Positions 1-9,339 of a stretch of 64,000 nt of DNA are shown one piece after another (position 1 is the first letter of the stretch; each line of letters starts with the position of its first letter). The notes under the pieces were generated by a model that did no database searches, was not told the DNA's origin, and worked only from the letters and a program-made list of their open reading frames with translations. The stretch lies in the NCBI GenBank assembly GCA_003527225.1, contig DPXQ01000139.1:14781-78780 (forward strand). Reading direction: 5' to 3'. Position numbers and translations under genes: made by a program. This DNA is from Rhizobium sp. (GTDB taxonomy: Bacteria > Pseudomonadota > Alphaproteobacteria > Rhizobiales > Rhizobiaceae).

Positions 1-922
1 GGGCCAGGGCAGTCAGGCAGTCGGCATGGGCAAGGATCTTGCCGATACATATGCCGAGGCGCGGGCTGTCTTTCAGGAAGTTGACGAAGCTTTGGGCGAG
101 AAGCTCTCGACGACCATTTTCGAAGGGCCTGAAGAAACACTGACACTCACAGCGAATGCCCAGCCGGCCCTGATGGCCGTCTCGATGGCAGTGATCCGCG
201 TCATGCAGGCCCGTGGCCTCGACCTCAAGTCCAAGGTCGCCTATGTCGCCGGCCATTCGCTCGGCGAATATTCCGCGCTTTGCGCCGCCGGTACTTTCTC
301 GCTCGCCGATACCGCGCGCCTCCTGCGCATTCGCGGCAATGCCATGCAGGCCGCCGTTCCGGTCGGCGAGGGCGCCATGGCCGCGATCATCGGTCTGGAG
401 CATGGCGATGTCGAGGCCGCGTGCAAGGAAGCCTCTGCTGCCGGCCCGTGCCAGATCGCCAACGACAATGGCGGTGGTCAGCTGGTCATCTCCGGGGCAA
501 AGGCCGCCGTCGAGAAGGCCGCAGCCATCGCGACGGAAAAGGGCGCCAAACGCGCCATCATGTTGCCGGTATCCGCCCCCTTCCATTCGGCCCTGATGGG
601 TCCAGCGGCAGAAGCCATGCGCGAAGCGCTGGCCAAGGTCGAGAAGAAGAATCCGATCGTGCCGCTGATCGCCAACGTCCGCGCAGCACCCGTCACCGAC
701 GCAAACGAGATCGCTGCCCTGCTGGTCGAGCAGGTGACCGGCCAGGTCCGTTGGCGCGAGACGGTGGAGTGGTTCGCGGCCAACGGCGTGACGACGCTTT
801 ACGAGATCGGGTCGGGCAAAGTCCTGACAGGACTTGCCCGCCGGATCGACAAGACTGTCGATGGCATCGCCGTCAACACGCCGGCCGATATCGACGCGGC
901 GCTCGGCGCCCTGATCGGCTGA
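1..922 (+). CDS. fabD: malonyl CoA-acyl carrier protein transacylase FabD, 5' end cut by the window
   Basis: Transfers malonyl groups from malonyl-CoA to ACP in type II fatty-acid synthesis in the cytoplasm. The reading frame is open from base 2, where it reads GQGSQAVGMG, the conserved N-terminal motif of the family, so the gene begins a few codons before the window and the ATG at 26 is internal. The nucleophile elbow GHSLGEYSAL is present, as is the later SAPFHSALM histidine motif. It ends 31 bp before fabG, and the two probably share a transcript with the genes downstream. Identification is secure; only the start is missing. Confidence 0.96.
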   Translation, partial: GQGSQAVGMGKDLADTYAEARAVFQEVDEALGEKLSTTIFEGPEETLTLTANAQPALMAVSMAVIRVMQARGLDLKSKVAYVAGHSLGEYSALCAAGTFSLADTARLLRIRGNAMQAAVPVGEGAMAAIIGLEHGDVEAACKEASAAGPCQIANDNGGGQLVISGAKAAVEKAAAIATEKGAKRAIMLPVSAPFHSALMGPAAEAMREALAKVEKKNPIVPLIANVRAAPVTDANEIAALLVEQVTGQVRWRETVEWFAANGVTTLYEIGSGKVLTGLARRIDKTVDGIAVNTPADIDAALGALIG

Positions 923-953
923 TTTTCCAGATTCAGAAACAAGGATTGCGATC

Positions 954-1691
954 ATGTTTGATTTGACCGGCCGCAAGGCTCTCGTCACCGGCGCGACCGG
1001 CGGCATCGGCGAGGGGATCGCCCGGATGTTGCATTCGCAGGGCGCCATCGTCGGTCTGCACGGCACGCGCCTCGAAAAGCTCGAGGCGCTGGCTGCTGAG
1101 CTTGGCGACCGCGTCAAGATCTTTCCGGCGAACCTGTCCGACCGTGACGAGGTCAAGGCGCTCGGCGAAAAGGCCGAAACCGAGCTCGAAGGTGTCGACA
1201 TTCTCGTCAACAATGCCGGCATTACCAAGGACGGTCTCTTCGTCCGTATGAGCGACGCCGACTGGGATAGTGTACTCGAGGTCAATCTGACCGCCGTCTT
1301 CCGTCTGACGCGTGAACTCACCCATCCGATGATGCGCCGTCGCTTCGGCCGTATCATCAACATCACGTCGATCGTTGGCGTAACCGGCAATCCGGGCCAG
1401 GCCAACTACTGCGCCTCCAAGGCCGGCATGATCGGTTTTTCCAAGTCGCTCGCCCAGGAAATCGCCACCCGCAACGTCACCGTGAACTGCGTGGCGCCGG
1501 GCTTCATCGAAAGCGCCATGACGGGAAAGCTGAACGACAAGCAGAAGGAAGCGATCATGGGGGCGATCCCCATGAAGCGCATGGGTACGGGCGCGGAGAT
1601 CGCATCTGCCGTTCTCTACCTCGCTTCGAACGAAGCGGGCTACATGACCGGGCAGACGCTGCACGTCAACGGCGGCATGGCGATGATCTGA
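954..1691 (+). CDS. fabG: 3-oxoacyl-[acyl-carrier-protein] reductase FabG
   Basis: NADPH-dependent reductase that converts 3-oxoacyl-ACP to 3-hydroxyacyl-ACP in fatty-acid elongation. It is 245 aa, normal for the family. The Rossmann glycine motif TGATGGIG lies at residues 12-19, NNAG at about 86-89, and the catalytic triad is Ser139, Tyr152 and Lys156 (YCASK). The C-terminal NGGMAMI is typical of FabG and separates it from general SDR enzymes. It follows fabD directly and precedes acpP, the classic fab cluster order. A small hairpin (agcgg/ccgct, 1691-1705) sits on its stop codon but has no T-tract. Confidence 0.97.
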   Translation: MFDLTGRKALVTGATGGIGEGIARMLHSQGAIVGLHGTRLEKLEALAAELGDRVKIFPANLSDRDEVKALGEKAETELEGVDILVNNAGITKDGLFVRMSDADWDSVLEVNLTAVFRLTRELTHPMMRRRFGRIINITSIVGVTGNPGQANYCASKAGMIGFSKSLAQEIATRNVTVNCVAPGFIESAMTGKLNDKQKEAIMGAIPMKRMGTGAEIASAVLYLASNEAGYMTGQTLHVNGGMAMI

Positions 1692-1977
1692 GCGGGCTTT
1701 CCGCTGTTGATGCTCGTTACGGTGCAATTGCATGTTGAGCACATCGGCGGGGGTGATTTTCTGGCTTTGCGACGAGCCTAAACCATGTTAAGCGGGCCAT
1801 GACTGTGAACAGTCGTCCCGAAAAGACAGGTGACAGTTGTGCTTAGGCACGGATTGTTCGTTGTGGATAGGGCTGAACGAGTTTGCCGGTGGTGACGTAA
1901 GAACAGTGTCGCCGGTTTGATACAGGGTAGGGTACCATCGCGGCGCCCTAAGATGAAGAAGGTCGAGGAAAACCGAC
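1692..1977 (+). other. fabG-acpP intergenic region, probable acpP promoter and leader
   Basis: This stretch of 286 bp carries no convincing gene; the minus-strand open frames across it lack family features and run into acpP. Its length suggests acpP has its own promoter, as expected for a very highly expressed small protein. I could not find a clean -35/-10 pair. The notable element is the palindrome at 1801-1814. A purine-rich stretch (gaaggtcgagg, about 1954-1970) lies just before the acpP start. Confidence 0.5.
1801..1814. promoter_or_regulatory. perfect palindrome GACTGT-GA-ACAGTC upstream of acpP, candidate operator
   Basis: Two perfect 6-bp arms separated by 2 bp lie 164 bp before the acpP start. 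A related half-site (gtgacagttg) follows about 17 bp later. The size and symmetry suit a dimeric DNA-binding protein. No regulator is identified, and a chance palindrome cannot be excluded. Confidence 0.3.
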
Positions 1978-2214
1978 ATGAGCGATATCGCAGAACGCGT
2001 AAAGAAAATTGTTATTGACCATCTCGGCGTTGATGCTGAGAAAGTTGTCGAAGGCGCAAGCTTCATCGACGATCTGGGTGCCGACTCGCTCGACACGGTC
2101 GAACTCGTTATGGCCTTCGAAGAAGAATTCGGCGTTGAAATTCCCGATGACGCTGCGGATTCCATTCTGACCGTCGGCGATGCCGTCAAGTTCATCGAGA
2201 AGGCCCAGGCCTAA
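1978..2214 (+). CDS. acpP: acyl carrier protein AcpP
   Basis: Carries growing acyl chains on a 4'-phosphopantetheine arm for fatty-acid, phospholipid and lipid A synthesis. It is 78 aa and strongly acidic. The attachment serine is Ser37 in the motif [10 protein letters not shown], followed by the usual acidic helix II ([12 protein letters not shown]). The ATG follows a purine-rich stretch (gaaggtcgagg). It is monocistronic at its 3' end, because a strong terminator lies 43 bp downstream, before fabF. Confidence 0.98.
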   Translation: MSDIAERVKKIVIDHLGVDAEKVVEGASFIDDLGADSLDTVELVMAFEEEFGVEIPDDAADSILTVGDAVKFIEKAQA

Positions 2215-2257
2215 TCGATCCGATCTGATGCAGGAGGGTCTTTTGGCCTGTACTGCC

Positions 2258-2288
2258 AAGGCCCGCGATGAGCGGGCCTTCCTATTTT
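2258..2288 (+). terminator. Rho-independent terminator after acpP
   Basis: A perfect 9-bp stem (aaggcccgc / gcgggcctt) with a 5-nt loop (gatga) at 2258-2280 is followed by cctatttt. It separates the very highly expressed acpP from fabF. It also rules out an ATG at 2268 as the fabF start, since that codon lies in the loop. Confidence 0.85.
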
Positions 2289-2327
2289 CGAATGACTTCG
2301 ACTGAAAGAATGGGTGGGCTGCAGACG

Positions 2328-3587
2328 ATGAGACGTGTCGTTATCACCGGTACCGGCATGGTATCTCCTCTTGGATGTGGAACAGAGATTACCTGGTCAA
2401 GGCTTCTGGCCGGTCAGAGCGGCGCGCGCCGCGTGACAGAATTCGAAGTCGAGGACCTGCCGGCCAAAATTGCCTGCCGTATTCCGACCGGCGAAGGCGA
2501 GGGCACCTTCAATCCTGACGATTGGATGGAGACCAAGGAGCAGCGCAAGGTCGACAATTTCATTATCTACGCGATCGCCGCGTCTGACATGGCGCTGGCC
2601 GACGCCGGCTGGCACCCGGCAAGTGACGAAGACCAGATCGCGACCGGCGTTCTGATCGGCTCCGGCATCGGCGGTATCGAGGGTATTGTCGAAGCGGGCT
2701 ATATCCTGCGCGACAAGGGACCGCGCCGGCTTTCGCCGTTCTTCGTACCCGGCCGGTTGATCAACCTGGCATCCGGACAGGTTTCCATCCGCCACAAGCT
2801 GCGCGGACCCAATCATTCCGTCGTAACCGCCTGCTCCACCGGCGCGCATGCCATTGGCGACGCCTCGCGGCTGATCGCGCTCGGCGATGCCGACGTGATG
2901 GTGGCCGGCGGAGCGGAATCGCCTGTCAGCCGGATAGCGCTTGCCGGCTTTGCTGCCTTGAAGGCGCTCTCCACACAGCATAATGACGATCCCCAGCGTG
3001 CCTCCCGCCCCTACGACAGGGACCGCGACGGCTTCGTCATGGGTGAGGGCGCCGGCATTGTCGTTCTGGAGGAACTGGAACATGCCAAGGCGCGCGGCGC
3101 AAAGATTTATGCCGAAGTGGTCGGCTATGGTCTCTCCGGCGATGCCTATCATATTACCGCGCCGTGCGAGGATGGCGACGGCGCCTTCCGCTGCATGACC
3201 ATGGCGCTGAAGCGCGCCGGTTTGGCCGCGTCGGACGTCGACTACATCAACGCCCACGGCACATCGACCATGGCCGATACCATCGAACTCGGCGCCGTCG
3301 AGAGGCTCGTGGGGGACGCCGCCTCAAGGATCTCGATGTCTTCGACCAAATCCGCGATCGGCCATCTCCTGGGCGCGGCCGGTGCCGTCGAGGCAATCTT
3401 CTCGGCGCTGGCGATCCGCGACAATGTTGCGCCACCCACGCTCAACCTCGACAATCCTGACGTGGAAACGGCGATCGATCTCGTTCCGCACAAGGCCCGC
3501 AAGCGCGAAATCAACGTGGCGCTCTCCAATTCCTTCGGTTTCGGCGGCACCAATGCCTCCCTGGTCCTGCGCCGATACGAGGGGTGA
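2328..3587 (+). CDS. fabF: 3-oxoacyl-[acyl-carrier-protein] synthase II FabF
   Basis: Condensing enzyme that elongates acyl-ACP with malonyl-ACP. From the ATG at 2328 it is 419 aa, the family norm, and starts MRRVVITGTG like other FabF proteins. Upstream in-frame starts lie in or next to the acpP terminator hairpin. The Cys-His-His triad is visible: Cys169 in TACSTGAHA, His310 in NAHGTST and His346 in IGHLLGAAG, with Lys341 nearby. The C-terminal FGFGGTNAS loop is intact. It is the last fab gene here and is followed by mltG. Confidence 0.96.
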   Translation: MRRVVITGTGMVSPLGCGTEITWSRLLAGQSGARRVTEFEVEDLPAKIACRIPTGEGEGTFNPDDWMETKEQRKVDNFIIYAIAASDMALADAGWHPASDEDQIATGVLIGSGIGGIEGIVEAGYILRDKGPRRLSPFFVPGRLINLASGQVSIRHKLRGPNHSVVTACSTGAHAIGDASRLIALGDADVMVAGGAESPVSRIALAGFAALKALSTQHNDDPQRASRPYDRDRDGFVMGEGAGIVVLEELEHAKARGAKIYAEVVGYGLSGDAYHITAPCEDGDGAFRCMTMALKRAGLAASDVDYINAHGTSTMADTIELGAVERLVGDAASRISMSSTKSAIGHLLGAAGAVEAIFSALAIRDNVAPPTLNLDNPDVETAIDLVPHKARKREINVALSNSFGFGGTNASLVLRRYEG

Positions 3588-3592
3588 GTGGC

Positions 3593-3608
3593 CGGCCCTT
3601 CGGGGCCG
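3593..3608 (+). other. UUCG-capped hairpin between fabF and mltG
   Basis: cggccc-ttcg-gggccg forms a 6-bp GC stem closed by a UUCG tetraloop, 6 bp after the fabF stop. No T-run follows, so it is more likely an mRNA 3'-end stabiliser or processing element than a terminator. The rest of the 129-bp gap to mltG shows nothing else clear apart from the gaagagga ribosome-binding site. Confidence 0.5.
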
Positions 3609-3716
3609 CCGCCGGAAATCTGGGGACGCTGCTTTCGGCATGAATGCTCTCCGTACCTGCTTTTTGCCGCATTGCTTGGCGAAAGAGCAGCTATACCGAA
3701 CTGAAGAGGATCGCCG

Positions 3717-4937
3717 GTGACAGACAACGACCAGAACAACGGGACAGCATTCGGACGGGACCAGGAAGCGGCGCCCAAAGGGCCGATCATCCCGAAGTCG
3801 CCGAGCGAAGCACTGAGACCGGAACGGGTTCCGGCCCCGCCGCGGCGCTCCCGCAAGGCCCACAGCCAACTCGTTATCTTCCTGAACTTCCTCATGACCA
3901 TGGCTGTTGCGGTTTGCATCGTGGCGGTCGCCGGCTTCTACTATGTCATGTCCTCCTACCAGGGGCCGGGGCCGCTCAAGACGAATGTGAACTTTATAGT
4001 GCGCAGCGGTGCAGGTCTGGCCGAAATCGCCACCAGCCTGGAGCGGAACGGAATTGTCTCCGATTCCCGTATTTTCCGTTATGTGACGGCGACGTACCTC
4101 AACGAGGGCGAAACCCTCAAGGCCGGCGAGTATGAGATCAAGGCTGGCGCCTCGATGAAAGAGATCATGGACCTCCTGAAGTCGGGCAAGTCCATCCTCT
4201 ATTCCGTCTCTTTCCCTGAAGGCCTGACAGTCAAGCAGATGTTCCAGCGGCTCAGGGACGATCCGGTGCTCGAAGGCGATTTGCCTGCGGAGCTTCCCGC
4301 TGAAGGCAGCCTCAGACCCGATACCTACAAGTTCTCGCGCGGGACCAAGCGCAGCGAGATCATCGGGCAGATGGCCGCCGCCCAGGAGAAGCTTGTCGAC
4401 CAGACCTGGGAAAAGCGGGCGCCAGATCTCGCGCTGAAGACCAAGGAAGAATTGGTCACGCTCGCCTCGATCGTGGAAAAGGAAACCGGGAAGGCGGACG
4501 AGCGCGCCCATGTCGCTTCGGTTTTCTTCAATCGTCTGGAAAAAGGCATGCGCCTCCAGTCCGATCCAACCATCATCTATGGCCTCTTCGGAGGGGACGG
4601 AAAGCCGGCGGACCGGCCGATCTATCAATCCGACCTGCAGAAGGAAACCCCCTACAACACCTATGTCATCAAGGGGCTGCCGCCGGGACCGATCGCCAAT
4701 CCCGGCAAGGAGGCACTTGAGGCCGTTGCCAATCCGTGGCGCACGAAGGACCTGTACTTCGTTGCCGATGGCACTGGTGGTCACCTGTTCGCGGCGACCC
4801 TCGAAGAGCATAATGCGAACGTGCAGCGCTGGCGCAAGATCGAAGCGGAAAAAGGGGCGGATCCCAACATCGCGGTCGATGGGCAGCCGGAAGCTGAGCC
4901 GGAAAACGTGGACAGCCTGAAGAAAAAGAAGAAATAG
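3717..4937 (+). CDS. mltG: endolytic murein transglycosylase MltG (YceG-like)
   Basis: Inner-membrane lytic transglycosylase that cuts nascent peptidoglycan strands and sets glycan length. It is 406 aa from a GTG start preceded by gaagagga. A proline- and arginine-rich cytoplasmic N-terminus (1-50) leads to one membrane segment (about 52-78), then a LysM-like region and the YceG catalytic domain. The motif ASIVEKETG (250-258) holds the family's catalytic glutamate, followed by ERAHVASVFFNRL and MRLQSDPTIIYG. The C-terminus ends in a lysine run. It sits between fabF and yicC, the common arrangement in rhizobia. Confidence 0.95.
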   Translation: MTDNDQNNGTAFGRDQEAAPKGPIIPKSPSEALRPERVPAPPRRSRKAHSQLVIFLNFLMTMAVAVCIVAVAGFYYVMSSYQGPGPLKTNVNFIVRSGAGLAEIATSLERNGIVSDSRIFRYVTATYLNEGETLKAGEYEIKAGASMKEIMDLLKSGKSILYSVSFPEGLTVKQMFQRLRDDPVLEGDLPAELPAEGSLRPDTYKFSRGTKRSEIIGQMAAAQEKLVDQTWEKRAPDLALKTKEELVTLASIVEKETGKADERAHVASVFFNRLEKGMRLQSDPTIIYGLFGGDGKPADRPIYQSDLQKETPYNTYVIKGLPPGPIANPGKEALEAVANPWRTKDLYFVADGTGGHLFAATLEEHNANVQRWRKIEAEKGADPNIAVDGQPEAEPENVDSLKKKKK

Positions 4938-4960
4938 CGACTACCCCTGGGAGTTGACGC

Positions 4961-5851
4961 ATGGCACTGCAATCCATGACCGGCTTTGCCCGTAGCGAGG
5001 GAACAAGCGGGCGCTACCGTTGGTCCTGGGAGTTGCGCTCGGTCAACGGCAAGGGGCTTGATATCCGGCTTCGGTTGCCGACTGGCATGGAAGGGTTCGA
5101 AGTGTGTGCGCGTCGGCTGTTGTCCGATGCGCTCGCCCGGGGAAACCTTCAGGCGTCTCTGAGTGTCACCATCAGCGAAAATCGGGTCGAAGCGGTGCTG
5201 AACCAAGATGCTCTGGCTGCCGTCCTGAAGCTGCGCGATGAGCTGGGCTCTTCGGTCGTCGATCCTTCTCCGATGCGGCTTGATGCGCTTTTGGCGGTCC
5301 GTGGCCTCGTGGAGTTTCGCGAGGCGGCCGACACCGGCGAGGTGATCGCCGTCCGCGATGCGGCGATCCTCGGGGGCCTGGAACGGGCCATCGATGCACT
5401 TTGCGACATGCGCCGCAGCGAGGGCGAGGCGCTTGGTCGGCTGCTATCGGCTCAGGTGAACAGGATCGAGGAGCTCGCCCTTCAGGTCGAAAAGGATCCA
5501 TCTCGCACGCCGGAGGAAATTGCCCGCAAGCTTCAGAGCCAGCTTGCAACCCTGCTGGACGCGGCGCCGTCGCTCGACCGCGACCGCCTGCATGCCGAAG
5601 CCGTGCTCATTGCGACCAAGGCGGACCTGCGCGAGGAGATCGACCGTCTGAAGGCGCATGTTGCCGCCGCTCGCGATCTGCTTTCGACGGGCGGGCCCGT
5701 CGGTCGTAAACTCGATTTCATCGCTCAGGAATTCAATCGTGAATCGAACACGATCTGCTCGAAATCGAATGCAGTCGCGGTCACCTCAGCCGGGATCGAG
5801 CTCAAGGTTGTCATCGACCAGTTCCGCGAACAGGTTCAGAATTTGGAGTAG
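4961..5851 (+). CDS. YicC/YloC family endoribonuclease
   Basis: A 296-aa protein with the N-terminal signature MALQSMTGFAR and the C-terminal DUF1732-type motif (LDFIAQEFNRESNTICSK) of the YicC/YloC family, whose members are reported endoribonucleases involved in RNA turnover and stress survival. The middle is helical and probably coiled. It ends 3 bp before gmk, a widely conserved yicC-gmk pair, so they are almost certainly cotranscribed. The family assignment is secure; the RNA targets cannot be read from the sequence. Confidence 0.93.
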   Translation: MALQSMTGFARSEGTSGRYRWSWELRSVNGKGLDIRLRLPTGMEGFEVCARRLLSDALARGNLQASLSVTISENRVEAVLNQDALAAVLKLRDELGSSVVDPSPMRLDALLAVRGLVEFREAADTGEVIAVRDAAILGGLERAIDALCDMRRSEGEALGRLLSAQVNRIEELALQVEKDPSRTPEEIARKLQSQLATLLDAAPSLDRDRLHAEAVLIATKADLREEIDRLKAHVAAARDLLSTGGPVGRKLDFIAQEFNRESNTICSKSNAVAVTSAGIELKVVIDQFREQVQNLE

Positions 5852-5854
5852 ACC

Positions 5855-6517
5855 ATGGTGAAGTCGAAGGGAGGCGCGGTGAAGATTGCCCGGCGCGGAC
5901 TGATGCTGGTGATCTCGTCGCCTTCGGGCGCCGGAAAATCGACGATTGCGCGCAATCTGCTTGAAGACGATCCAACTCTGGAGATTTCGATCAGCGTCAC
6001 GACGCGCGCCAAGCGGCCGAGCGAGATCGCCGGCAAGCACTACCACTTCGTCAGCATCCCGCAGTTCGAGCGCATGCGTGACTCCGACGCGCTGCTGGAA
6101 TGGGCGCAGGTGCATGGCAATTTCTATGGGACGCCACGCGAGCCGGTGGAACAGGCGATGGCCGAAGGCCGTGACATGTTGTTCGACATCGACTGGCAGG
6201 GCGCGCAGCAGTTGCAGGATAAGATGAAGGCCGATGTCGTGTCGATCTTCATCCTGCCGCCGAGCATGACCGAGCTGCAATCGCGTCTGCACCGCCGGGC
6301 GGAAGATTCCGAGGAAGTCATCCGCACGCGTCTTCTCAATTCCAGGGAGGAAATCGAGCATTGGCGGGAATATGACTATGTCATCGTCAATGACGATCTC
6401 GACAATGCCTTCCATTCGGTAAGCAATATTGTCGGGGCCGAGCGCATCCGCCGCGACCGCCGCTATGGTCTCTTCGATTTCGTAGGTCAGCTGTTGACCG
6501 AAGAGCCGAAGCTCTAG
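5855..6517 (+). CDS. gmk: guanylate kinase
   Basis: Phosphorylates GMP to GDP in purine nucleotide metabolism. It is 220 aa. The P-loop is [10 protein letters not shown] (21-30), followed by the GMP-binding region ([29 protein letters not shown]) and the lid arginines ([17 protein letters not shown]). The ATG has ggag 6 bp upstream, overlapping the end of yicC. Its stop is only 3 bp from the stop of the convergent rsmA, with no room for a separate terminator. Confidence 0.97.
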   Translation: MVKSKGGAVKIARRGLMLVISSPSGAGKSTIARNLLEDDPTLEISISVTTRAKRPSEIAGKHYHFVSIPQFERMRDSDALLEWAQVHGNFYGTPREPVEQAMAEGRDMLFDIDWQGAQQLQDKMKADVVSIFILPPSMTELQSRLHRRAEDSEEVIRTRLLNSREEIEHWREYDYVIVNDDLDNAFHSVSNIVGAERIRRDRRYGLFDFVGQLLTEEPKL

Positions 6518-6520
6518 GCC

Positions 6521-7348
6521 CTATAATTTATTCGCCAGCTCGACGAATTCCTCGACCGACAGCGTCTCGGCCCTTCGCGACGGCTCGATTCCCGCATTGT
6601 TCAGCAAGGCTTCGCCGCCGAGTGGCTTGAGGCTCTGGCGCAACATCTTCCGCCGCTGCCCGAAGGCCGCCATGGTGACCTTTTCAAGCTTGGCGACATC
6701 GCAGGGCAGGGGCGACGTTCTCGGTGTCAGGTGGACAACGCTTGACGTCACTTTCGGAGGTGGCGTGAAAGCCTGCGGCGGCACGTCGAAGGCCATATGG
6801 GCCTCGGTCCGCCAGCCGCACAGCACACCGAGCCGCCCGTAGTGGTCGTCGTTTTCACGCGCCACGATTCGCTGCCCCACTTCCTTCTGGAACATCAGCG
6901 TCAGCGACTGCCAGAAGGGTGGCCAAGCTTTGGGCAGCAGCCAGTTGATCAGGAGTTGCGTGCCGACATTGTAGGGCAGGTTGGCGATGATCCGGACGGG
7001 GCCTTCAGGGGCCAGCGTCTCGAAATCGGTCTTGAGTGCATCACCTTCTATGACTTCCAGGCGTCCGGGATAGTAATCGGCGATCTCGGCAAGGGCCGGC
7101 AGGCATCGTGCATCGCGCTCGACCGCGATCACCTTCTTGGCGCCGAGCGCGAGAATGGCGCGCGTCAGACCGCCGGGTCCCGGCCCCACCTCGAAAACGG
7201 TGACGCCGTCGAGCGGTCCAGCCGTACGGGCGATCTTCTGGGTGAGATTGAGATCGAGCAGAAAGTTCTGGCCGAGCGCCTTGCGCGCATCCAGCCCATG
7301 CCGCTGGATCACATCGCGAAGCGGCGGCAGCCCGTCGAGTGCGGCCAT
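6521..7348 (-). CDS. rsmA: 16S rRNA (adenine1518-N6/adenine1519-N6)-dimethyltransferase RsmA
   Basis: SAM-dependent enzyme that dimethylates two adjacent adenines near the 3' end of 16S rRNA (KsgA). It is 275 aa. The N-terminus has KALGQNFL, the SAM-binding motif is [14 protein letters not shown], and the catalytic motif is [11 protein letters not shown]. Its start overlaps the pdxA stop by one base (TGATG), which suggests translational coupling. It is the last gene of the lptF-lptG-lptD-surA-pdxA run, a conserved alphaproteobacterial order. Confidence 0.97.
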   Translation of the reverse strand: MAALDGLPPLRDVIQRHGLDARKALGQNFLLDLNLTQKIARTAGPLDGVTVFEVGPGPGGLTRAILALGAKKVIAVERDARCLPALAEIADYYPGRLEVIEGDALKTDFETLAPEGPVRIIANLPYNVGTQLLINWLLPKAWPPFWQSLTLMFQKEVGQRIVARENDDHYGRLGVLCGWRTEAHMAFDVPPQAFTPPPKVTSSVVHLTPRTSPLPCDVAKLEKVTMAAFGQRRKMLRQSLKPLGGEALLNNAGIEPSRRAETLSVEEFVELANKL

Positions 7349-8373
7349 CAGGACGCGTCGCCCGTATGGCGCGATATGTTAGAGGCGAGCTTGAGCGCTG
7401 CCACCAGACTGTCGTGGCGCGCAATGCCGGTTCCGGCAATGCCGAAGGCTGTACCGTGGTCGGGCGAGGTGCGCACGAAGGGAAGACCGAGGGTGACGTT
7501 GACGGAATCGTCGAAGCCCAGCGCCTTGACCGGGATCAGCGCCTGATCGTGATACATGCAGATTGCCACGTCATAGCGCCGCCGTGCCTCGTCGTGGAAC
7601 ATGGTGTCGGCGGGAAGCGGGCCGAAGGCGTCGATGCCCTCGCTGCGAAGCTGCATGATCGCGGGATGGATGATATCCTCGTCCTCTTGCCCGATGGCCC
7701 CGCCTTCGCCGGCATGGGGGTTGAGGCCCGCAATGGCAAGCCGAGGGGAGGCAATGCCGAAGCGGTTCTTCAGGTCGGTGGCCGTGATCCGGCAAGTGTC
7801 GATGATGAGCGCTTGCGTGAGGGCCGCCGGAACGTCCTTGAGCGGAATATGGATCGTCACCGGCACGGCTCTCAGCTTCGGTCCGGCGAGCATCATCACC
7901 GGGCGGTAGGTTTTGCCGGTGGCACGACCGGCCAGATCGGCCAGGAATTCGGTGTGGCCGGGAAAGCCGAAGCCTGCCTCGTAAAGAACGGATTTGGCGA
8001 TCGGATTGGTAACCATGCCCCTGACCTTGCCGTCGAAGCAAAGGGAAACGGCTTTCTCGATTGCGGCGATCGTACCCTTGGCCGTCGCGACATGCGGCGT
8101 GCCGGCGACCACGTCGACGCCCGCAGATACTGGAAGCACAGGCAGAGCGTCGGTGAACGCAGCTGCCGCGCCTGCTGCGTCGGTTTCGCGTAGCGGTACG
8201 TCGATTTCGAGCTGCCGGGCACGCACGGCAAGAACGTCCGGATCCCCGATGAAGAGGAAGGCTGGAAGGTCGAGAGCCGACCGCTCAAGCCATGCGGTAA
8301 GCGCGATATCCGGGCCGACGCCGGCTGGATCCCCCTGGCTAAGAGCGAGAGGAAGGTGATCGATTGTGGTCAT
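7348..8373 (-). CDS. pdxA: 4-hydroxythreonine-4-phosphate dehydrogenase PdxA
   Basis: NAD-dependent dehydrogenase of the DXP-dependent pyridoxal phosphate pathway. It is 341 aa. Family motifs are visible: [24 protein letters not shown] with a metal-binding histidine, [14 protein letters not shown], and the C-terminal [13 protein letters not shown]. It lies 18 bp after the SurA-like gene and overlaps rsmA by one base. This surA-pdxA-rsmA order is common in Proteobacteria even though the functions are unrelated. Confidence 0.96.
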   Translation of the reverse strand: MTTIDHLPLALSQGDPAGVGPDIALTAWLERSALDLPAFLFIGDPDVLAVRARQLEIDVPLRETDAAGAAAAFTDALPVLPVSAGVDVVAGTPHVATAKGTIAAIEKAVSLCFDGKVRGMVTNPIAKSVLYEAGFGFPGHTEFLADLAGRATGKTYRPVMMLAGPKLRAVPVTIHIPLKDVPAALTQALIIDTCRITATDLKNRFGIASPRLAIAGLNPHAGEGGAIGQEDEDIIHPAIMQLRSEGIDAFGPLPADTMFHDEARRRYDVAICMYHDQALIPVKALGFDDSVNVTLGLPFVRTSPDHGTAFGIAGTGIARHDSLVAALKLASNISRHTGDAS

Positions 8374-8391
8374 TGCCCGGTTGCCCCGAAA

Positions 8392-9339
8392 TCAGCGGTA
8401 TACAATCTGTGCCTTGGAACGCAGGTCCTCAAGATACTTCGTTGAATTCGGGTTTTCCGCAGGCTTGTCCTTGCCGAGATCTTCGGCCCGAAACACGATT
8501 TCCGCCGCTACGTCGTCCGAAACCTGCCGTTGGTTGCAGATCGCCAGGTATTCCACGCCGCGCTCGGTCACGCGCGTTGCGGTCGTTGTGCCCTTTGTCT
8601 TTTCGACGAGAGGTTTCCATTCCGGTGGGAGTTCGGGCGCCAGAACACGTCCGAGATTGCGGATCGAGACGTCGAGATAGCCCTTGGCGAAATCCATGGC
8701 CTGATCGCAGCCGGGGAACTTGGCGCGCGAGGCTTCCGCTTCCGACTTCCGCTTTCCGGTGATCGAATTGCGCTTGGAGGCCGGGATGACGAAGATCACC
8801 TGCTTCAGGAAGTATTCGGTCGTGACAGGCTTTTCTTTGCTTTCCAGGAGGCGGGTCACGAGGTCCTGATTGGAGAGCTTTCCGCGTGTGCCGTAACGCG
8901 CGTTGACGAGGCGCGGCCAGCTCATCGAGACTGCGATATAGGCTTTGAAGTGATCGGCGCCGACACCCGCTTGACTGAGGATGCCGGTAAGCTGCTTCGA
9001 TGTCAGTTTGTTGGAGGCGGCAAAACGCTCGAAGGCGGCGTCGACTTCGTCGGTGCTGACGGACATGCCGACGCGCGCGATCTCCTGGCGTTTCAAAATC
9101 TCCTCGACCAATTCGTCGCGTGCGATCTTCTTCAGATCTCCCTTGCGGCGCTGCAGGCGCAGAAAAGCGGCCCGCTTGGCTATATCGCCCGTGGTGACTG
9201 CCGTCTTGTTGACGATAACGGCGACTTCGCTTGCAGCATATGCAGGGGCGGGAGCGGGCAAGGGGCCGGGACCGGCGGTAAACGCCAGCGCCGCCGCGCA
9301 AATAAGCAGGATTCGCGTCTCCTTTTTGCCAAAGGTCAT
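8392..9339 (-). CDS. SurA-like periplasmic chaperone with degenerate parvulin module
   Basis: A 315-aa secreted protein. A signal peptide (about residues 1-37, with a hydrophobic core and AYAAS cleavage region) is followed by a SurA N-terminal domain. The C-terminal half resembles a parvulin PPIase in layout but lacks recognisable catalytic motifs. The start at 9339 is preferred because AAGGA lies 6 bp upstream; the ATG at 9345 is too close to it. The position directly after lptD suggests a role in folding LptD or other outer-membrane proteins, as for SurA. PPIase activity is doubtful. Confidence 0.8.
   Translation of the reverse strand: MTFGKKETRILLICAAALAFTAGPGPLPAPAPAYAASEVAVIVNKTAVTTGDIAKRAAFLRLQRRKGDLKKIARDELVEEILKRQEIARVGMSVSTDEVDAAFERFAASNKLTSKQLTGILSQAGVGADHFKAYIAVSMSWPRLVNARYGTRGKLSNQDLVTRLLESKEKPVTTEYFLKQVIFVIPASKRNSITGKRKSEAEASRAKFPGCDQAMDFAKGYLDVSIRNLGRVLAPELPPEWKPLVEKTKGTTTATRVTERGVEYLAICNQRQVSDDVAAEIVFRAEDLGKDKPAENPNSTKYLEDLRSKAQIVYR

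Noticed and set aside
1691..1705. Hairpin agcgg-gcttt-ccgct overlapping the fabG stop as a terminator
   Set aside because: The stem is only 5 bp and no T-run follows, so it was not called a terminator.
2268..2327. An upstream in-frame ATG extending fabF by 20 codons
   Set aside because: It lies in the loop of the acpP terminator and adds residues not seen in FabF proteins; the ATG at 2328 gives the standard length and N-terminus.
3324..4811. Long minus-strand open frame opposite fabF and mltG
   Set aside because: It is antisense to two confidently identified genes, has no family features, and reflects high-G+C codon bias.
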